Positions 11,470-27,306 are shown, counted from the first letter of the stretch. The stretch: DNA of 64,000 nt from Beaufortia kweichowensis (GCA_019155185.1 CM032816.1:9774510-9838509); one strand, 5' to 3'. The notes: generated by a model not told the origin, from the sequence alone. A program made the numbers and translations.

Positions 11470-13550
11470 TATAGCTGAATATCCAGCACCTTCCCTCAGG
11501 GCTGAATTACAATGAGAAGGTTGACTTCTGTAAAGTGGTACTTTATGATTTTTTTTATAATATTTGCCTCTTTTACCTCCTAATGATTCTTAAGTATTCC
11601 TACGGGAAAGTCTTCAATAGATTGGCTTTAACTGGCTGAAGGCTTGTATTATGTTGGAAACACAATGCAGTTATATAGAAGACTTTTCTGCATCAACATA
11701 ATTTTACTTAGTTTGTGTACATGATACGTTTCCCTCCTGAAAAAGGCTATAAGGTCAGAAACAACCAGTGGTTCACGATCTGAATTTCTTAAATTCATTA
11801 TTATGCAACCTTTTATTGACTGTGATTGTATTCATGCACCTCACGAGTAAAAGATTACAATACATTCATTTGAGCTCATCTGTGAGAAGGATTGTAATTA
11901 GTTATGGAATGTTCTTTCAGAATAAGAATGGGGCTCAATTAGATTTCATCAAATGGGTTTTGTTGATGAAAATGATTCATATTTAAAGCACGCTGCTCGT
12001 CTTCTAGAAATACAAGATGTCAGAGAGATGAAAGGAAATATGTATTATATAATACAGTAGATGTATTATAATATTATGTAAGACTGAGTGTGGAATTCAC
12101 AAACTTTGAGAGTTCAGGGAAAGTTTTCTTGGAGGTAAAATGTCTGAAAGTTTGCCTACAGACTTTTATTTTGTTGTTCTGTTTGCTGTAAAGGCAAATT
12201 CATTTAGTGTCCAATTAAATGTACTTAAGTTTGTCCAGAAAAGTGTTTTACGTTTCACTGACACTAAATAATAACAGTAAAAATAATCAATAAGTGCATT
12301 CAGATATTTTGTTTCTAATTTGGCCTAATAGATGCAATATGTACTGTATATACGCAAATCTCAATGTGCATAATCCATATTAAGCAGGAGGCTACGTCCT
12401 AAAAAGCCACGCCTGTGACTCGTGGAGGCTTACAAAAGCAATTTGTTACCAAGAGTCTTGCTTTAGACTATTAACAGCGCTAGGGGCATAGCATTTGGGA
12501 GACCTCTGCAAATTACTTAATATGTTTTTTCCTCAGTGTAGAGAAATAAATTCTCCCTAATAGCCTCTGAGTAAACACATATGTAATTCCTGAAAGAAAT
12601 AGAGAGAAAATGCTATAAATGGAGGAAAGAGACTCCAAAGGTTACGATTTTAAAAAGTTAGAGAGCGAGAAGGGTATCAGACTGTATCTTCATGTCAATT
12701 TGTCATTTGGAAAAAAATATCAGACAGCTTTTGATAAATACTGTAAATATTGTTTTTAAATAGCAATTCATTCAGTCATTTGGGTACAAAAACATATAAT
12801 TGGGTATCCGTCATATAATAAGCTATTAGGACAGTTTGAGATGTTTTTGTGAGAGTGGGATGGGCTTGAAAGCCATTTCCCAAACTCTTTATTAAATTAA
12901 CAGCGTGAGACACGGCCCTTTTCCCAGATACTGACTAAATGAATTTATAGGACCCTGTAGTACCCACCACTTTATGGAAGAGCGAAATCAATGCCTTCGG
13001 TTCTCAGCGGAATGAACAATATCATCACCTCTGATGAGTTTAGCCCAGCGTCGCAAACACGCGTTTGAAGGGAACCGATCACGAGAGCGTGTAATGTTTT
13101 TTCAAGCGAGTACCTTTTTCCTCCTCATTTCTATGTCACCAGGCGTTTGGGAGCTGATGCTACAAATCAACCTCCACTCCCTTTTGCTTCCATTTCTGTT
13201 TGCTTTGATTCAAAGGTTTATTAGTGATGATGTTGAACGCCTCCCATCTGCTTCTCTGCTTTATGTCCCACAGTAAAACATTGCTCGGGATGCGCCGCGT
13301 TGAACCCCTGCCTTCCTCCGATCCGCTGCGGCAAATAACCATAAATGTCTGTGTGAACGGGGAAATCAAGCATCAAAATTATTGAGCCTGCAGAAGTGCA
13401 TCTGTCGTCTTGCTGACATTACCCATAACCCATCTCTGATACTAGATGATATAACTACAAATGGCTTGAGTCAAAGGCTCTCCGTACAAAAGCTTTACAT
13501 GCTGAGCGATTGATTTAACGTGAAAATCACATGATTTTAAGCGCTCTCCA
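11470..13550. other. Unique intergenic DNA, no gene seen
   Basis: Mostly AT-rich single-copy sequence. Open frames (for example 13034-13276) lack any recognisable domain. A slightly GC-richer stretch at 12900-13350 is unexplained. Confidence 0.65.
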
Positions 13551-14100
13551 TAAGCATTCATCGACTCTCGTGGATAAGATCTGTAAGTTCATGTAGATGT
13601 TTAATTTTCATCAGCCCCTTTTAGTTTTCAGCTACAGTAACTCGCTTTGACAATCCGGCACTCAGGTGGCTGAGACAGCTGTCGGTTCAGAGGTTAAAAG
13701 ACTCTCCCACGAGCTCATGGTGACAATCTTTTCCCCCGGAGAGCTCGCCTCTCCCAGCTCCCTCCTTCAGCAGGGATCCTAACCTTGCCACACTGCTTTA
13801 ATTTTCAAAACGCTGCTTGAAGATTTGAATTTCTGCACATCAATCTCCAGCCGGGGTGCTGGCGTGATTAATGGCCGCCATCGATCACAACACCTCTCCG
13901 CTCTGAGGCCTCGCGCCGTCACGTAGCTTTGCTTTAGAATAATGGCAGCGCTCCTACGCCGCCACGACAGGAAATGTGTGCAGACACGGGAGCGCACGTG
14001 GCTCTGCTGAATCGGTGACTGAGTATATTGTTGATGCTTGCAACGTCACGTTTGTTTAATGTGCAAATGAATCAGCCATGCACAAATTGAAATTTGAAAT
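13551..14100. promoter_or_regulatory. Candidate conserved non-coding block
   Basis: A GC-balanced, non-repetitive stretch with several CpGs and motifs such as GTGATTAATGGCCGCCATCG near 13864. The minus-strand frame at 13779-13997 is short and unrecognised. The call rests on sequence texture only. Confidence 0.22.
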
Positions 14101-14810
14101 GTTTTTTTGTAGAGGTGGTCTTTTATTGAACTATGATGTCACACTGAGACAAATCTGACACAAAACATTTAGCCTTACCTGATGTTTATTATAGTACAAT
14201 GATGGGTCACAATATAAAGAAAAAATAGATTTCTCAGTTCATAAAAACCTTTAAAGAAACTTGCTAGTACGTTTTTGACAAAACAGTGCTTGCATCTGAT
14301 TACCTATTTTATCTTTCTGATGTAAAATCCTGTCACTCCGTTGGTAAAATCTGAGTCTACTTTGAGGAACAATTAGCTATGATTACCATGTTCCTTTCCC
14401 TAAGTAATTATATGGCTCGCTATTTCCTGGTGGTTGTATGCTAATGTTCTTTCATGCTTTCATGCTAGCTATTCATCAACGTCAGGAAAATATTCTTCTG
14501 TCTATACTGTGCTTTTGTGATCCTCATTATGACCAGACAGGAGCACAAAACAGCCATTCCCTGCGGACCACACAACTGGCTTCTTTTAACTAAGACATCA
14601 TGTGGAATTAAAAAAGGAAGTCACCCTTGTTAGCATATGCACTAGTTTTTCAGATGACACTGAAACGTGGTGCATTTTTGAGTTGCTTTCCATCTTTGGT
14701 CGCGTGGTATTTGCTGGCATTGTTTCTTAAATGTCGTTTTCCTTTTACAACGCCCGCAGGGACAGGAGTTGATATGTGGGAGTGCTATATTGTTGCCTGT
14801 TGCTGACATT
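14101..14810. other. Unique intergenic DNA, nothing recognised
   Basis: AT-rich, non-repetitive sequence with no supported gene, RNA or mobile element. Confidence 0.65.
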
Positions 14811-15140
14811 TCCGCTGAATATTGCCGCTTTATTCCCTAAACAGCACTGCCGCTCGTGTCAGTCTCCGCCCCGCAGGAAGCGTGCGGCCCCCGGTCCAAA
14901 AAGGGAAAATAAAAATTGGAGCGGAGGCACGTTAAATTGTCCATGAAGACTTCCAACTCTTGAATTAAATTGAAATAAGCCGAGCCTCCCCACCCCTCGT
15001 GATTCTCTCTGTGCGATTGCCTGAAAAGGCACCTTTTGTGAAGTATTATAATGCCCGGGCCTTTTCCCAATTCAATTTGGTAGTTCATGTATGTGTGCGT
15101 CTGTGTGCGGCTTTTGAAAATGGAAAAGGAATAAAACAAT
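14811..15140. promoter_or_regulatory. Candidate conserved non-coding block
   Basis: A C- and G-rich core (14850-14930) is followed by homeodomain-like AT motifs such as TTGAATTAAATTGAAATAAG near 14960 and a GCCCGGGC palindrome near 15053. A minus-strand frame runs through it but has no recognisable domain. Confidence 0.22.
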
Positions 15141-16166
15141 TTATTAAATAGGTTTCCCTTACAGACTGCGTGCTAAAGAGGTGGTTGGTCAGGTTTTGTT
15201 CACCTAATGTGTGCATAATTTAGGGCCAAAAACGAATATGCTCCTTTTATAATTAACAAGGTATTAAAATAAGTGTAAATAAAAGATTTGTTGTGAAGTG
15301 TAACCAGTGATTTTTATGTTGACCTTAGTTACTGAACTTTGGGTTTGGTCTAAAAAATGACTTGAAATGCATTGAAATATACACGTTTTGATTCAAACAT
15401 TAAGATCATGAGAAACATTTTTGTCAATTGTGCGTAAACTGGTACTGTATATATTTAATTATCCGTATTGTAGTACCTTTAGTGTAGTTTGCTCATTTTA
15501 ATTAGTATCTTGTGAATAAAGTGAATCTCAACACTTTAAATTATGTGTAGCCTGAAGCTTTTCTTTAAAGAAGCTTTATGACACTGATTAATAATGCGTG
15601 TTTATTTTAGTTTGGTCTGACAATGTTGTTGCATATTTCTTTACCTATTTCGTGAAGGATATCTCGGCCCCTCTGTTGAGCGTGTCTCCTGAGAAAAATG
15701 GATGTTGAGGTAGACCTTTTATTTTTCTTTGACTCGTGCACAATTGATGACTGTTGTTTTTCTTCTCGCCAGGTTCTGTGGATGTGAGATTTCTGGCGAA
15801 ATATCGCAGCGGCTTACAAAAACGTTCTTTGATGAAGTAGCCTCATTACTAAGATCTGCACCCCCCCACCTCTGTTATTTTTTCACATCACATTTCAGTA
15901 AGAACTTTATGTTGTGCTTTAGACGTAGCATTTTTGCTTTTAAATTCAACCTAAAAAGATGCCTTCCTAGTGGCTTGTTGGACATGTGCTTGCCCAGGCT
16001 GGGAGGTTCATGATATGAGGGGGATGTCAGGACTCATTCAAGTGGGTGATTATGGGTCACAGTGGGACACAAGAGACACCAAGGGTCCTGAAGGGTCATG
16101 TTGCGTAGAGATAAGAGTTTAACCTTGATCTAGTTTCTGAGCTCAAACAGCAACATCATTTTTGTG
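15141..16166. other. Unique intergenic DNA, nothing recognised
   Basis: It contains a near-palindrome centred on CTTTAAAG near 15568, and otherwise AT-rich single-copy sequence. A 94-codon frame at 15729-16013 shows no family features. Confidence 0.65.
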
Positions 16167-18640
<2,474 letters not shown>

Positions 18641-19040
18641 GAAGACAGATATAGCCATAACCTTTAAACATTAGCTTAACATTCGCCAAGAGATACCGTC
18701 GATTAATTAGCACAAATTGAGGCTTAGCTAATTTATTTACCGAGCTTATCTTTTGTAGCAAATTTTTATTGAGATGTTTGCGCGTGTTTACTGCGCAATT
18801 GGCCGCTCGCTCAGGTGGGCGGCGTATTAAAACTGTTAATCTGAGGATAGCCACACATCTGGACGTTAATTACCTCTGTCTGCCGTTCTCGCTGAGTCAC
18901 GGCGCAAACACTGACAACAGGATTGCATTTTAAAACCAGCGGCTGTGTTTGACAGCACAGGACACGGGCAGCGAAAGCGAGGTTGATAAGGGCTGGAGAA
19001 TTAGCTTCACGGCAGCCCTCAGACGGCTGACAGTATTGTG
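18641..19040. promoter_or_regulatory. Candidate conserved non-coding element with homeodomain-type sites
   Basis: Non-repetitive, with GATTAATTAGC near 18701, GTTAATTACC near 18865, a GCTGAGTCAC site near 18891 and several CpGs. The clustering of TAATTA cores in a GC-balanced background is enhancer-like. It is not provable without alignment. Confidence 0.28.
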
Positions 19041-19257
19041 ATACGTGGGATTCTGTTGACGGGTGTGTGTTTGTGTTTCTGCATTTGTGTGCGATTACGC
19101 TGTAAAGCTGTGTTTGCTATTAGTGTTGACAATGAGACAATAAACCTGACAGTTTGTGCTCTAAGTGCCCGTTGTTTCATTCTTTTTTGGACTTTGTGGA
19201 GAGAGCCTGAAATATATTTTTTGATGAGTTGGACACTAGCTAATAGTTTTTGACCCA

Positions 19258-19260
<3 letters not shown>
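19041..19260. other. Unique spacer
   Basis: No supported gene or repeat. Confidence 0.6.

Positions 19261-19288
<28 letters not shown>
19261..19288. repeat. (GA)14 microsatellite
   Basis: Uninterrupted GA dinucleotides, directly abutting the third-party repeat that follows. Confidence 0.95.
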
Positions 19289-19292
<4 letters not shown>

Positions 19293-19301
19293 ATGTATAT
19301 G

Positions 19302-19462
19302 GAACAAAAGCACAAAAGAAGGTGTTTCAAGAAATGTTTTAGTGGTTTTGTGTCCATACAATAGAAGTCAATGGGGTTCAGTTTTGTTTGGATACCAACA
19401 TGCTTCAAAATCTCCTATTTTGTGTTCAGCAGAAGAAAGAAACTCTCATTTGCAATGATTGA
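19302..19462. mobile_element. Copy 2 of the TTAA-type fold-back family, truncated
   Basis: It shares the core of copy 1: AGCACAAAAGAAGGTGTTTC, then a 'tggttttgtgtccatacaat' type middle, then CCTATTTTGTGTTCAGCAG and AGAAGAAAG. Both termini are missing. The adjoining GA run may derive from the family's own AGAAAGAAAG motif (inference). Confidence 0.7.
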
Positions 19463-22400
19463 GGATGTTTCCATGCATACACACAAACCATATGTTTCTA
19501 TCATCATCAGAAATTATTAAATGTTGGGTATGACGATTCCACAGCTATTTTTTCAGGTGTGTGGTTTATTTTCATAACGTAAAGGAAGTCACTGTTCCAT
19601 TGATAATGAAATATGCATGAGTTCTTTTGGGTTCACACAGTTGTTTCTCGCTCTCTGAATGAGATTTGTTTTCAAAGAACACTTGTTCCATGAATTTGTG
19701 CCAAATTTAGATCCCTGCTCGCTCCGTTTTATTAATGAAAACTAAAAGACAAGGTTCAACGGGTCATTTCTTTTTAAGATATTTTCAGTTTACCCCATTT
19801 TTATGTCTGCAACACAGCCAAGCATTGGATTTAATTGTGCTTAAGAAGTGCAGGAAACATTTTATTCATTCCAGCTTTGGTTTTTGTCTAACTAATGGGC
19901 CATTTTATATATATTTATAATATTATATTATATTGCACTTAAGCCAAACTTAAAAATCCATTGCTGTCATTTTGATAGATACTGTACAAAATATATCATA
20001 ATACTTTTTAAGATTTAAGATTGCACAAAAGGTTTTTAAATTGTAAAACAGAATATTTGTACACTTTGTCATTTGTCTATAGTTTGAGACATGCTGAACT
20101 TTATACTTACAATAAGTTAGTTTTAGGATCATCATTTGTTTGCAAATGCTCCCTGGTTTGATATTGTGTATCTAATGTAATAAAATGTAGACTTTATCTT
20201 TAGCTGTGGCGTAAGTGTCCAAGTACTTTTTTATACCTTTAAGAACTGTTTGCACGAGTGGGTGGTGATGTCATTGACTTTTCTCAGTTGATTTGTGACA
20301 TACTGGCTTCTGGCTGGTTTCTCTGTGTCCTCACCCAACCAAATGCCTCAAGTCCTGCAAACAAAACCAAGCATGCCTTCACATTGTTACAGGAAGTAAA
20401 TGAGTGTCAATTCTCACAGTCCCTTTCTAACCTTGAGTGAACGTAATTGGTTACATTCAGCTTCTTTTATACTGCGATTTATCTAAGCATCCCTCAGTAT
20501 CTTCAAGGTTGAACTTGTTGTCTTGGCAAAGTCGGCAGACCCATCAACCTAAATAAAAATGATGCCTAGATCAGATTATTTGGAGAGAAAAATTAAGCTT
20601 GTTAGAGAAGTCTCTGATGTCTGTGAGAGTAGCAATCCGTATGTGAAGTTTATTCGTGCTGAGCTACACTTGACCGTACACGCTCCCCACGTAAAACTTT
20701 TAAGACGGTGGGATTTACGCGCTTTTAGCGGGTGACCCCTAAGCGAGATCTTATTGTAACATTCATACATCAAAGCGTTAAGATTTTCCTACATCTGTTC
20801 TAAAAAAAGTCTTGTCACTTTAAATGATGTCTGTAGGACCGCCGCATGAATCATTCAGAATCTTCCAGACATGAACTCTCTCTTGATATGGTTTTAAAGA
20901 CGGACGCGAGAGCAGATCTCACACCCTGATGCAATCAGCTCTTGCTGTTTTACACAAAGAGAAAATAGTCAAGCCGTCTGTCGGCTACAGTAGCTTTAAA
21001 TGAACATGGCCATTGTTTTGCACTGCAGGTATGATTAATTCATCTTAATAGGGAGCTTTGTTGTAGAGACCTAATACATAAGCTTATTTTCAGGTCTGTT
21101 TCAGAGTAATTGGCTTCAGGAATCCAACAGATTTTAAGAATTAAGAGTCAAATTTTGTATGCTAGTAAGCAACTGAATGTTGAAGATTTAGAAATATCTG
21201 GGATTTGCATTGTGGATGTAAATATACATTTTTTCTTTCTTGTATATTTCTTTTGTATATACCCTGTTAATACAATTACTTTTTGCTCTCTTGCTACAAC
21301 ATCAACTTTGAACCCTAGGGCTTGTTTTTGTCTAAAGCACCAATCTTCTGTCTATACCTCTCAGCATAACACACTGATGTTTTTCGTGATCATCTTGAAA
21401 TATAATGAAGCTTTTCCCTTGGAGTGAATAGAAAGATAACAGCTGTTTTGGAGAGGAGTGTTAGGGCCAGCATCAAACATGCCCCAGGAAAATCTAGTTC
21501 ATCTTTTTGAAAGAAACCAAACAGGCCAATTTTTCCTTATATTACAAGAGAGAGAGAACACCTCCAAGCTGGTTTGGGAAATCATGCATTTTAGAAAGCC
21601 AAATTAAAATGAAAGCCATGAATTAATTTTACTCAAATCAATTCCACTTTGTTAACTCAAATTTCATTGGCTTGAAGAGTTTCGTGAAGTGAGATAAATG
21701 TTTCAAGGTACAGTACCATAAGGGTTGTTAGGGCCTAGAATTTTAATATTTGGGGTCCCACAATGAGGCATCCCTAAAGCATGAGCTGCTCCATTGCTCC
21801 CTACAATTAGTGTATTTAAAATGACTTTGCATGAAACTTTTTAAAATAACAAAAAAGATTGTACAGTGTTACCTCGAGCAGCACTTTTATATGCCGTGTA
21901 CAGTAGCACAGGTCACAGTTTTAGTAATGTAATTTCAGTAGTATAAACGTTTTACATTAAAGTCTTGGGAATTAAAGGGTTAATCACACAAAGAACTGTC
22001 TGGGTCATAGTGCACCACTGAATTTGAAAAGTATGTTTGTGAGACTTGATGATACTGTCAATTAGTATTACTGCAATAAAAATTGCTATAAAGATATATT
22101 TAGATATATGACTTTTTATGTTTGCATTTATGGTTCGTGATTTCTCTTTCATTACTAATTATCTGCCAGAGAAAGCTTTCTATAAAGTTAAAACCTTTAC
22201 TTAAATTATTAAGTAAAGTTAAGTTCATTCTTACATTTTAATTACTGTAATATGAAAAAGCACCAAAAGTCATTCTTTCTGGAAACTATTATTATATTAA
22301 TTATCTAGGTTATATGTAGTAATGACAACTTTAGAGGAAATTGTGCATAATTAACATGAAAAATGTCACAATGCACAAGAAATCTTAGCAGCTTAGATTT

Positions 22401-22630
22401 CATTTACTACAAATAAATAATTTCTGTTTTTTTACTTCAATTAATTTAATTTCTTGACAGTTTTCTGAAGACCAGAAGCCTGTGGCACATGCTAAATAAG
22501 CAAAGAGAAAGTTAGTCATGTTTATTTGATATTCTCCTCTGGCTTTATTCATTTGAAAAATAATTTTTAAGTAAAAAATGACTCTCAAGTGTTACCCCAC
22601 CAGACTATAGCATAAATAAACACGAGTTTT
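19463..22630. other. Unique intergenic DNA, no gene seen
   Basis: The block at 20500-21010 is non-repetitive and GC-balanced and could be regulatory. A perfect 10-bp inverted repeat (CTTTACTTAA, 4-base spacer) sits near 22194-22217. No frame has recognisable protein features. Confidence 0.6.
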
Positions 22631-23050
22631 TCTTTTATTCTGATTTTGATATATTTCTGTTTCTCGAGAGAGGGCTGCTGGGAAAATCTAAGCACATTTG
22701 TCAGCGAGCTCCAAAAGCCCGTTTGAAACAGTTCAGCCTCGCCAGAATCTACTTCTGTAAGATTTATATTATATGGCTGTATTTTACCACATATCTCTTG
22801 GTGTATTGTGCAGCCACCCTGAGAGTAAGTGAAGCTGACAGTGGCGCTGCGTTTCGAGGGACTGTGGGACGTGAAATGCTACCGCGGAGAGGGCTCAGTT
22901 CAATGAACTTTCCATCAGGGTCAGGGCTGGTGTAAAATTGCCCCTGCTCACAGAGAGCATATTGTCGTGCAGTCTTTTCTCTGTTTAGATGGATGATGGG
23001 TGTGTTCTGAGAGCTACAGCTGTGAAACATCTGGACCACGTCCATACTGT
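22631..23050. other. GC-balanced unique block with an exon-like minus-strand frame
   Basis: A 93-codon open frame runs on the minus strand (22764-23045). Its middle contains a protein-like stretch including GQFYTSPDPDGKFIELSPL, preceded on that strand by a CTGTGAGCAG acceptor-like end. The putative donor (CAGGGTGGCT) is poor. I do not recognise the peptide; a conserved non-coding element is equally plausible. Confidence 0.18.
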
Positions 23051-24100
23051 GGTAAATAAATTAGAAACATAACGTACAACAAACATAACATAACATGCAT
23101 AACTTATGTAATGCAACTTATTTTCAAACTGATTATTTTCTGAACAGATCTATTGGGTCGTGAAAAACATGCTGTAAATTTGTTGGTTAACATTATTTAT
23201 TCAAAGGTGGAAAAAGTTATTACATACTGATAAGAAAATATAAATAATGTACATATTAGTTTGTGTTATGCATCATAACATGTTTTTAAAAAAAATAAAT
23301 ACTCTAGTGTCAATTTCTCATATTATATTTATATATTAATATTTGCCAATAAAAACATCAGTATTTCTAATGCTCATTACTATTCAAAACTAAGTATTAA
23401 ATTAAATCTGGCAACCACATACAGCAACCTGGCAACCAATCATGCCCCGTGGCATTGTGGCAGGGACTTTTTCATATCGCCTCTGGAGAAATTCAGGTTT
23501 CAGAAGCCCAATAAAGGGCAGAGGACCATCTCATCCAGAGGGGACTTAACCTACTTCTGGGTAAGAGTGTTAACTCACAAACACATTCTGAGCGTCCTAT
23601 ATACAGTATGCCTTGTGTTGTCTATCGCTACACCGTGGCAAGACTTCACACCAAGAACAAATGATTTACATTTCTTATTTTTGACCAACTTGTTTTTATT
23701 ATTGTAATTATCTTTTTTTTGCATCTCTTTAATATGTGTCGATTAGGACTCTAATTATACGCTAATTTAATTGCATCCAATCTCTAATTAACAGCTAATA
23801 AGTACATGAAGGATATAAAGTGCCTAGCCTCTGGTGTAATTGTGCCTTTTAAAAGTAAAGAACTTTAAAAACTTTTTTTGTTGCCGCGTAACACATACGT
23901 GATTTGTATGCAAAAAACAGTATGCAGTAACAAAATTTCCTTGTAATTTATCCAAAATATAATAATTAATAGAATTATTATAATAATATAATTAAAAGGA
24001 AAGTTCTAGAGTGCTTTTTGTTATTTTGATTTTTTTATTGCTTTTTTTTACAAACACTGGTCCCCATTTACTTTTAGTACATAAATAAAAACTCTCTCTC
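23051..24100. other. Unique AT-rich intergenic DNA
   Basis: Low-complexity A/T stretches occur near 23280-23400 and 23945-24000. No gene or recognised element. Confidence 0.65.
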
Positions 24101-24400
24101 TCCTTGTATTTTTCCTGTGCCACCCAGAAATGCTGATGTGGATATAACTGATGAGAGTTGCATGTCACTTCCTTCATCTCCGGCCTGTCAGCTTAGTTTT
24201 TGTATAATTATATTAATGGGGTGTGACAGGAGCGAAACGTATCAGCGCCGGGAGATGAGTAATCACCCAAAGCCTGTCCGCGGCGAGCACGCGTGTCACA
24301 TCTCTCTTCTTGCTGCCTGAACCGTACGGCAGCAGGGTCGAGAACGCTGTGGTTTTTATAAAGTGAAACATATGTAAGTGCGTGTCCATGCACATCAACT
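24101..24400. promoter_or_regulatory. Candidate conserved non-coding block with acceptor-like start
   Basis: The left edge is a good splice-acceptor lookalike (CCTTGTATTTTTCCTGTGCC followed by ACCCAG). The frame after it stays open for about 67 codons, but no donor follows and the peptide is unrecognised. Overlapping open frames on the other strand argue for a non-coding, CpG-containing block. Confidence 0.2.
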
Positions 24401-26020
24401 TTCTGTAAATGTCTTGCTCTCTTGCTCTGTATTTATCCATCTTTTTTCTTTCACACACACACTTTTTTCTGCCTCAAGTATTTAATGCTGAACCTCCACA
24501 CATACGTCTCTTTCCCCACCTTACCATTCCCTCAATATTGTATAAGGGTTGAAATATTTATATGGTACTTTTTTGTAGCAGCTCTGCTATGTAGCGACAC
24601 CCAGGTTCAGGCTAGATGTTAGCGTGTGCCGCTTGACTTATTGATTGGTCAACGCTGACTCAGCAAGCGGAAGTTTAATCAAAAGCTCTGATTAATTCTT
24701 TCTGAACTTGTATTAGGCTAAAATACTTTCAAACTCAGTTTGGTTTTGCAAGACTCAGTTATTAAATATCCATCCATCCATCCATGCATCAGAGACTCTA
24801 GTCAGAATATTAAATATTTTAATATTAAAGACACTTTGACTAGGATGGACTACTAGCCAAGTCAGTTTAGTCTTATACTGTCATAATCAGTAGACTGTTT
24901 TCAGAATTGTCCAGAACAGTCCATATTTCTCATAAATGAACACATTTTATGTTCTTAGGATGGACTTTGTGTATTTTACAAAAATTTCCTCTCAAAACCT
25001 CCATATGTATATTTGCATAAACTGAAGTCTGGACTCTGTCAACATGGCTTTATCCAAATATTAACAGATGATGAATTTTGACTATGTCCATAATGCTGGA
25101 ATTGGCCAGATACGTTCTGATTGGCTGTCATTGTGTCATGTTGGGTTTAGTCTGGACTGTAGATTATTGTGTAAATGGTATGCCAGAGTCTTAAAGAAAA
25201 ATTAAAGAAGTACAACATTTTATGACCTTAATAGCTGGTAAGGGATTGATAAAGTCTGTAGCTACTGTATATACAGTATGCTTTTATATACATAAACCAA
25301 TTTTAACAATGATTAATTGCTTTCTGTCAAAGTTAATGACCATGTTTTTGTACGCTTTGAAACATTTACTACTTTTGAAACAAGTCCTTGACTTTGAAAT
25401 CCTTGCAGAATTTGCCATATAAAAGTTCAGTAAGTTTATATTTAAAGCACTTTATTCCTCCTCCTCTCCGCCTGTCCAGTTCAATGCTTGCCCAGAGCAG
25501 TATGACAGTCAAACAGCACAGCAAGTGAATGGTGTTATCAGGCCTGGCCATAATAACAGACTTCTGTATATCTGTGTGTACACCAGCTCTCCGCTGCAGT
25601 GATGCTGAATGCACTGATGAACCACCAAAATATCACCTTTCTCCTGTACAAACATGCTTGCTTTACTTTTACAAAGTGTATGAATAAAATGACGCTAATG
25701 CTGTGGTCACATTTTGTTGAAATTAGTCATCTGGTTTAACAAGGTTTAGGTGTTTGTCTTTGTGTGCAAGCAAAGAGGAAGGATAAGCGGAGAACTTATG
25801 TAGTTACAGTAAAACGTGTTTTTCTGTCCTTAACAACGCAGCCTAACATGCATTGATTGTGGGTTATATGCAGTGCTTAGAACATTGCCATAGAAACAAA
25901 GTCTCAGGACGTGAATCATGCAGAGTAAAATATCACAGTTAAATACAGATATTCTGACATTTACAGGTAGAAATCCCGTCCTCAGAGATGAACACTGTAC
26001 ATGTTATTTTTTTATAAAAT
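24401..26020. other. Unique intergenic DNA
   Basis: It holds a short (ATCC)n run and a perfect palindrome TACTGTATATACAGTA near 25264. No gene is seen. Confidence 0.6.
24771..24786. repeat. Short (ATCC)n repeat
   Basis: About four tandem ATCC units. Confidence 0.85.
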
Positions 26021-26130
26021 AAATAAAATTATATACAGTGTATATATATATAACATAAATTAAAAATTAAAAAAGATTAAAATAACAAAAATATATATAT
26101 ATATATATATATTATTTTTTATTAATTCTT
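26021..26130. repeat. AT-rich tract with (AT)n runs
   Basis: TATATA runs occur near 26038-26052 and a 22-base (AT)n run at about 26090-26112, within nearly pure A/T sequence. Confidence 0.85.
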
Positions 26131-26228
26131 TTCTTTTCATCAGTAAATAGTCATAATGATTAGATTAGAATTGAACTATTAAATATAATAGTGAATAGTG
26201 AAAAAACTTTAGTGTTCCTCCTGTGCAA
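26131..26228 (+). repeat. Copy of an unnamed AT-rich dispersed repeat family (3' part)
   Basis: The order of motifs CTTTTCATCA, ATGATTAGATTAGAATTGAA, TAGTGAATA and GTTCCTCCTG matches the repeats at 41530-41720 and 62840-63345 almost motif for motif. I do not recognise the family. See the findings for the full comparison. Confidence 0.65.
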
Positions 26229-27300
26229 CGGTGACAGTTAAGGTTAATTAATTAAGAGAAATGTAAGCGCAGCAGAGAAAGATAAGAGATGGGATAGATT
26301 GCCCTGCAGCGTAAACCTGCATGCTGGGTGGGATGCCACCAAATGAGTTTAGAAAAGTTGAACAGCACTTCAACAGTAATTAAAAGCGCTTGTTGGCGGG
26401 GCAGTAATGAAATCTCCCTCTCTCCTAGACTACATATTGATCCTGGGTTGCTGAAGGAAAATACTCTGATGATTAAAAGCTTGCTGATACAGTCTTTTTT
26501 CTGGACGATGTATGCTGCTTGTGCTTCTGTTAACATAACAAGCGTATGGTGCGTAAAGTGGATTGTAAAGTAATGTTTTTTATAATCTATAGAATGTAAT
26601 CCATTTGCATTTGCTGTAATTGTGAACACGGATAAATCTTTACCCTTCAAGGTCTTGATTTTCCTTGATTTTTTTTTTTGCTGACCCACATTCAGCATCC
26701 GTCACCCAAAACCTGTCTAAATATCTTATGATGGCAACCGCAGAGCTGGTTTTAGGTCAACGTAAAGGTCATATAGCTCTGCAGACATCAGTCCCGAGAG
26801 CTCTTTTTCTCTTTAAGTGGGAAAGAGGTTATCAAACCTCCCATTTCATCAACAAGACCCCAGTGGCTCACAGTAACACCAGATCAATGGCGCTAACAGC
26901 TGGAGGCACCTGTTGTCTGGTTTGGCCCTATCAACTAACGTCAATTACACTCCGATGGCGCTTGTGTAAGAGAGAGCGAAGATGTTGTGTGTGTGTTTGC
27001 AAGATTATCTTGTGCTGCTATTGCAGAAAAAACACAAGTGAGCAATAAAAACACTTGGTGTGACACGTGTGAGATTTATTTACAACGGTGCAGAGAGATC
27101 AACAGCCACTTGGAGAGTTTTATGCCCAGTATAACTGCTGGTTCTCAATTGGACATGACAGAAATCACAGATTTGTCAAAGTGTTAAACTTGTCATGCTG
27201 TTATGTTTTTAAGGGGCAATTGATACGATTCCTGACTCACTTAGTGCCTTAGGAAAAGCTAAACTATTTCGTTGTTTAATGCTGTTAACATGGTTGAGTC
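26229..27300. other. Unique intergenic DNA; candidate regulatory block at 26700-27190
   Basis: The longest non-repetitive open frame of the window (148 codons, minus strand, 26252-26698) lies here, but its amino-acid composition and lack of any domain suggest chance. 26700-27190 is GC-balanced and non-repetitive. Confidence 0.5.
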
Positions 27301-27306
27301 AAGAGG

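Noticed and set aside
25264..25279. Perfect palindrome TACTGTATATACAGTA as an operator-type site
   Set aside because: ACAGTA/TACTGT motifs recur many times in this AT-rich window, so a single palindrome carries little weight.
26252..26698. 148-codon minus-strand frame, the longest that is not simple repeat
   Set aside because: No domain, signal peptide or recognisable motif, it overlaps an opposite-strand frame, and its length is within what chance gives in 64 kb.
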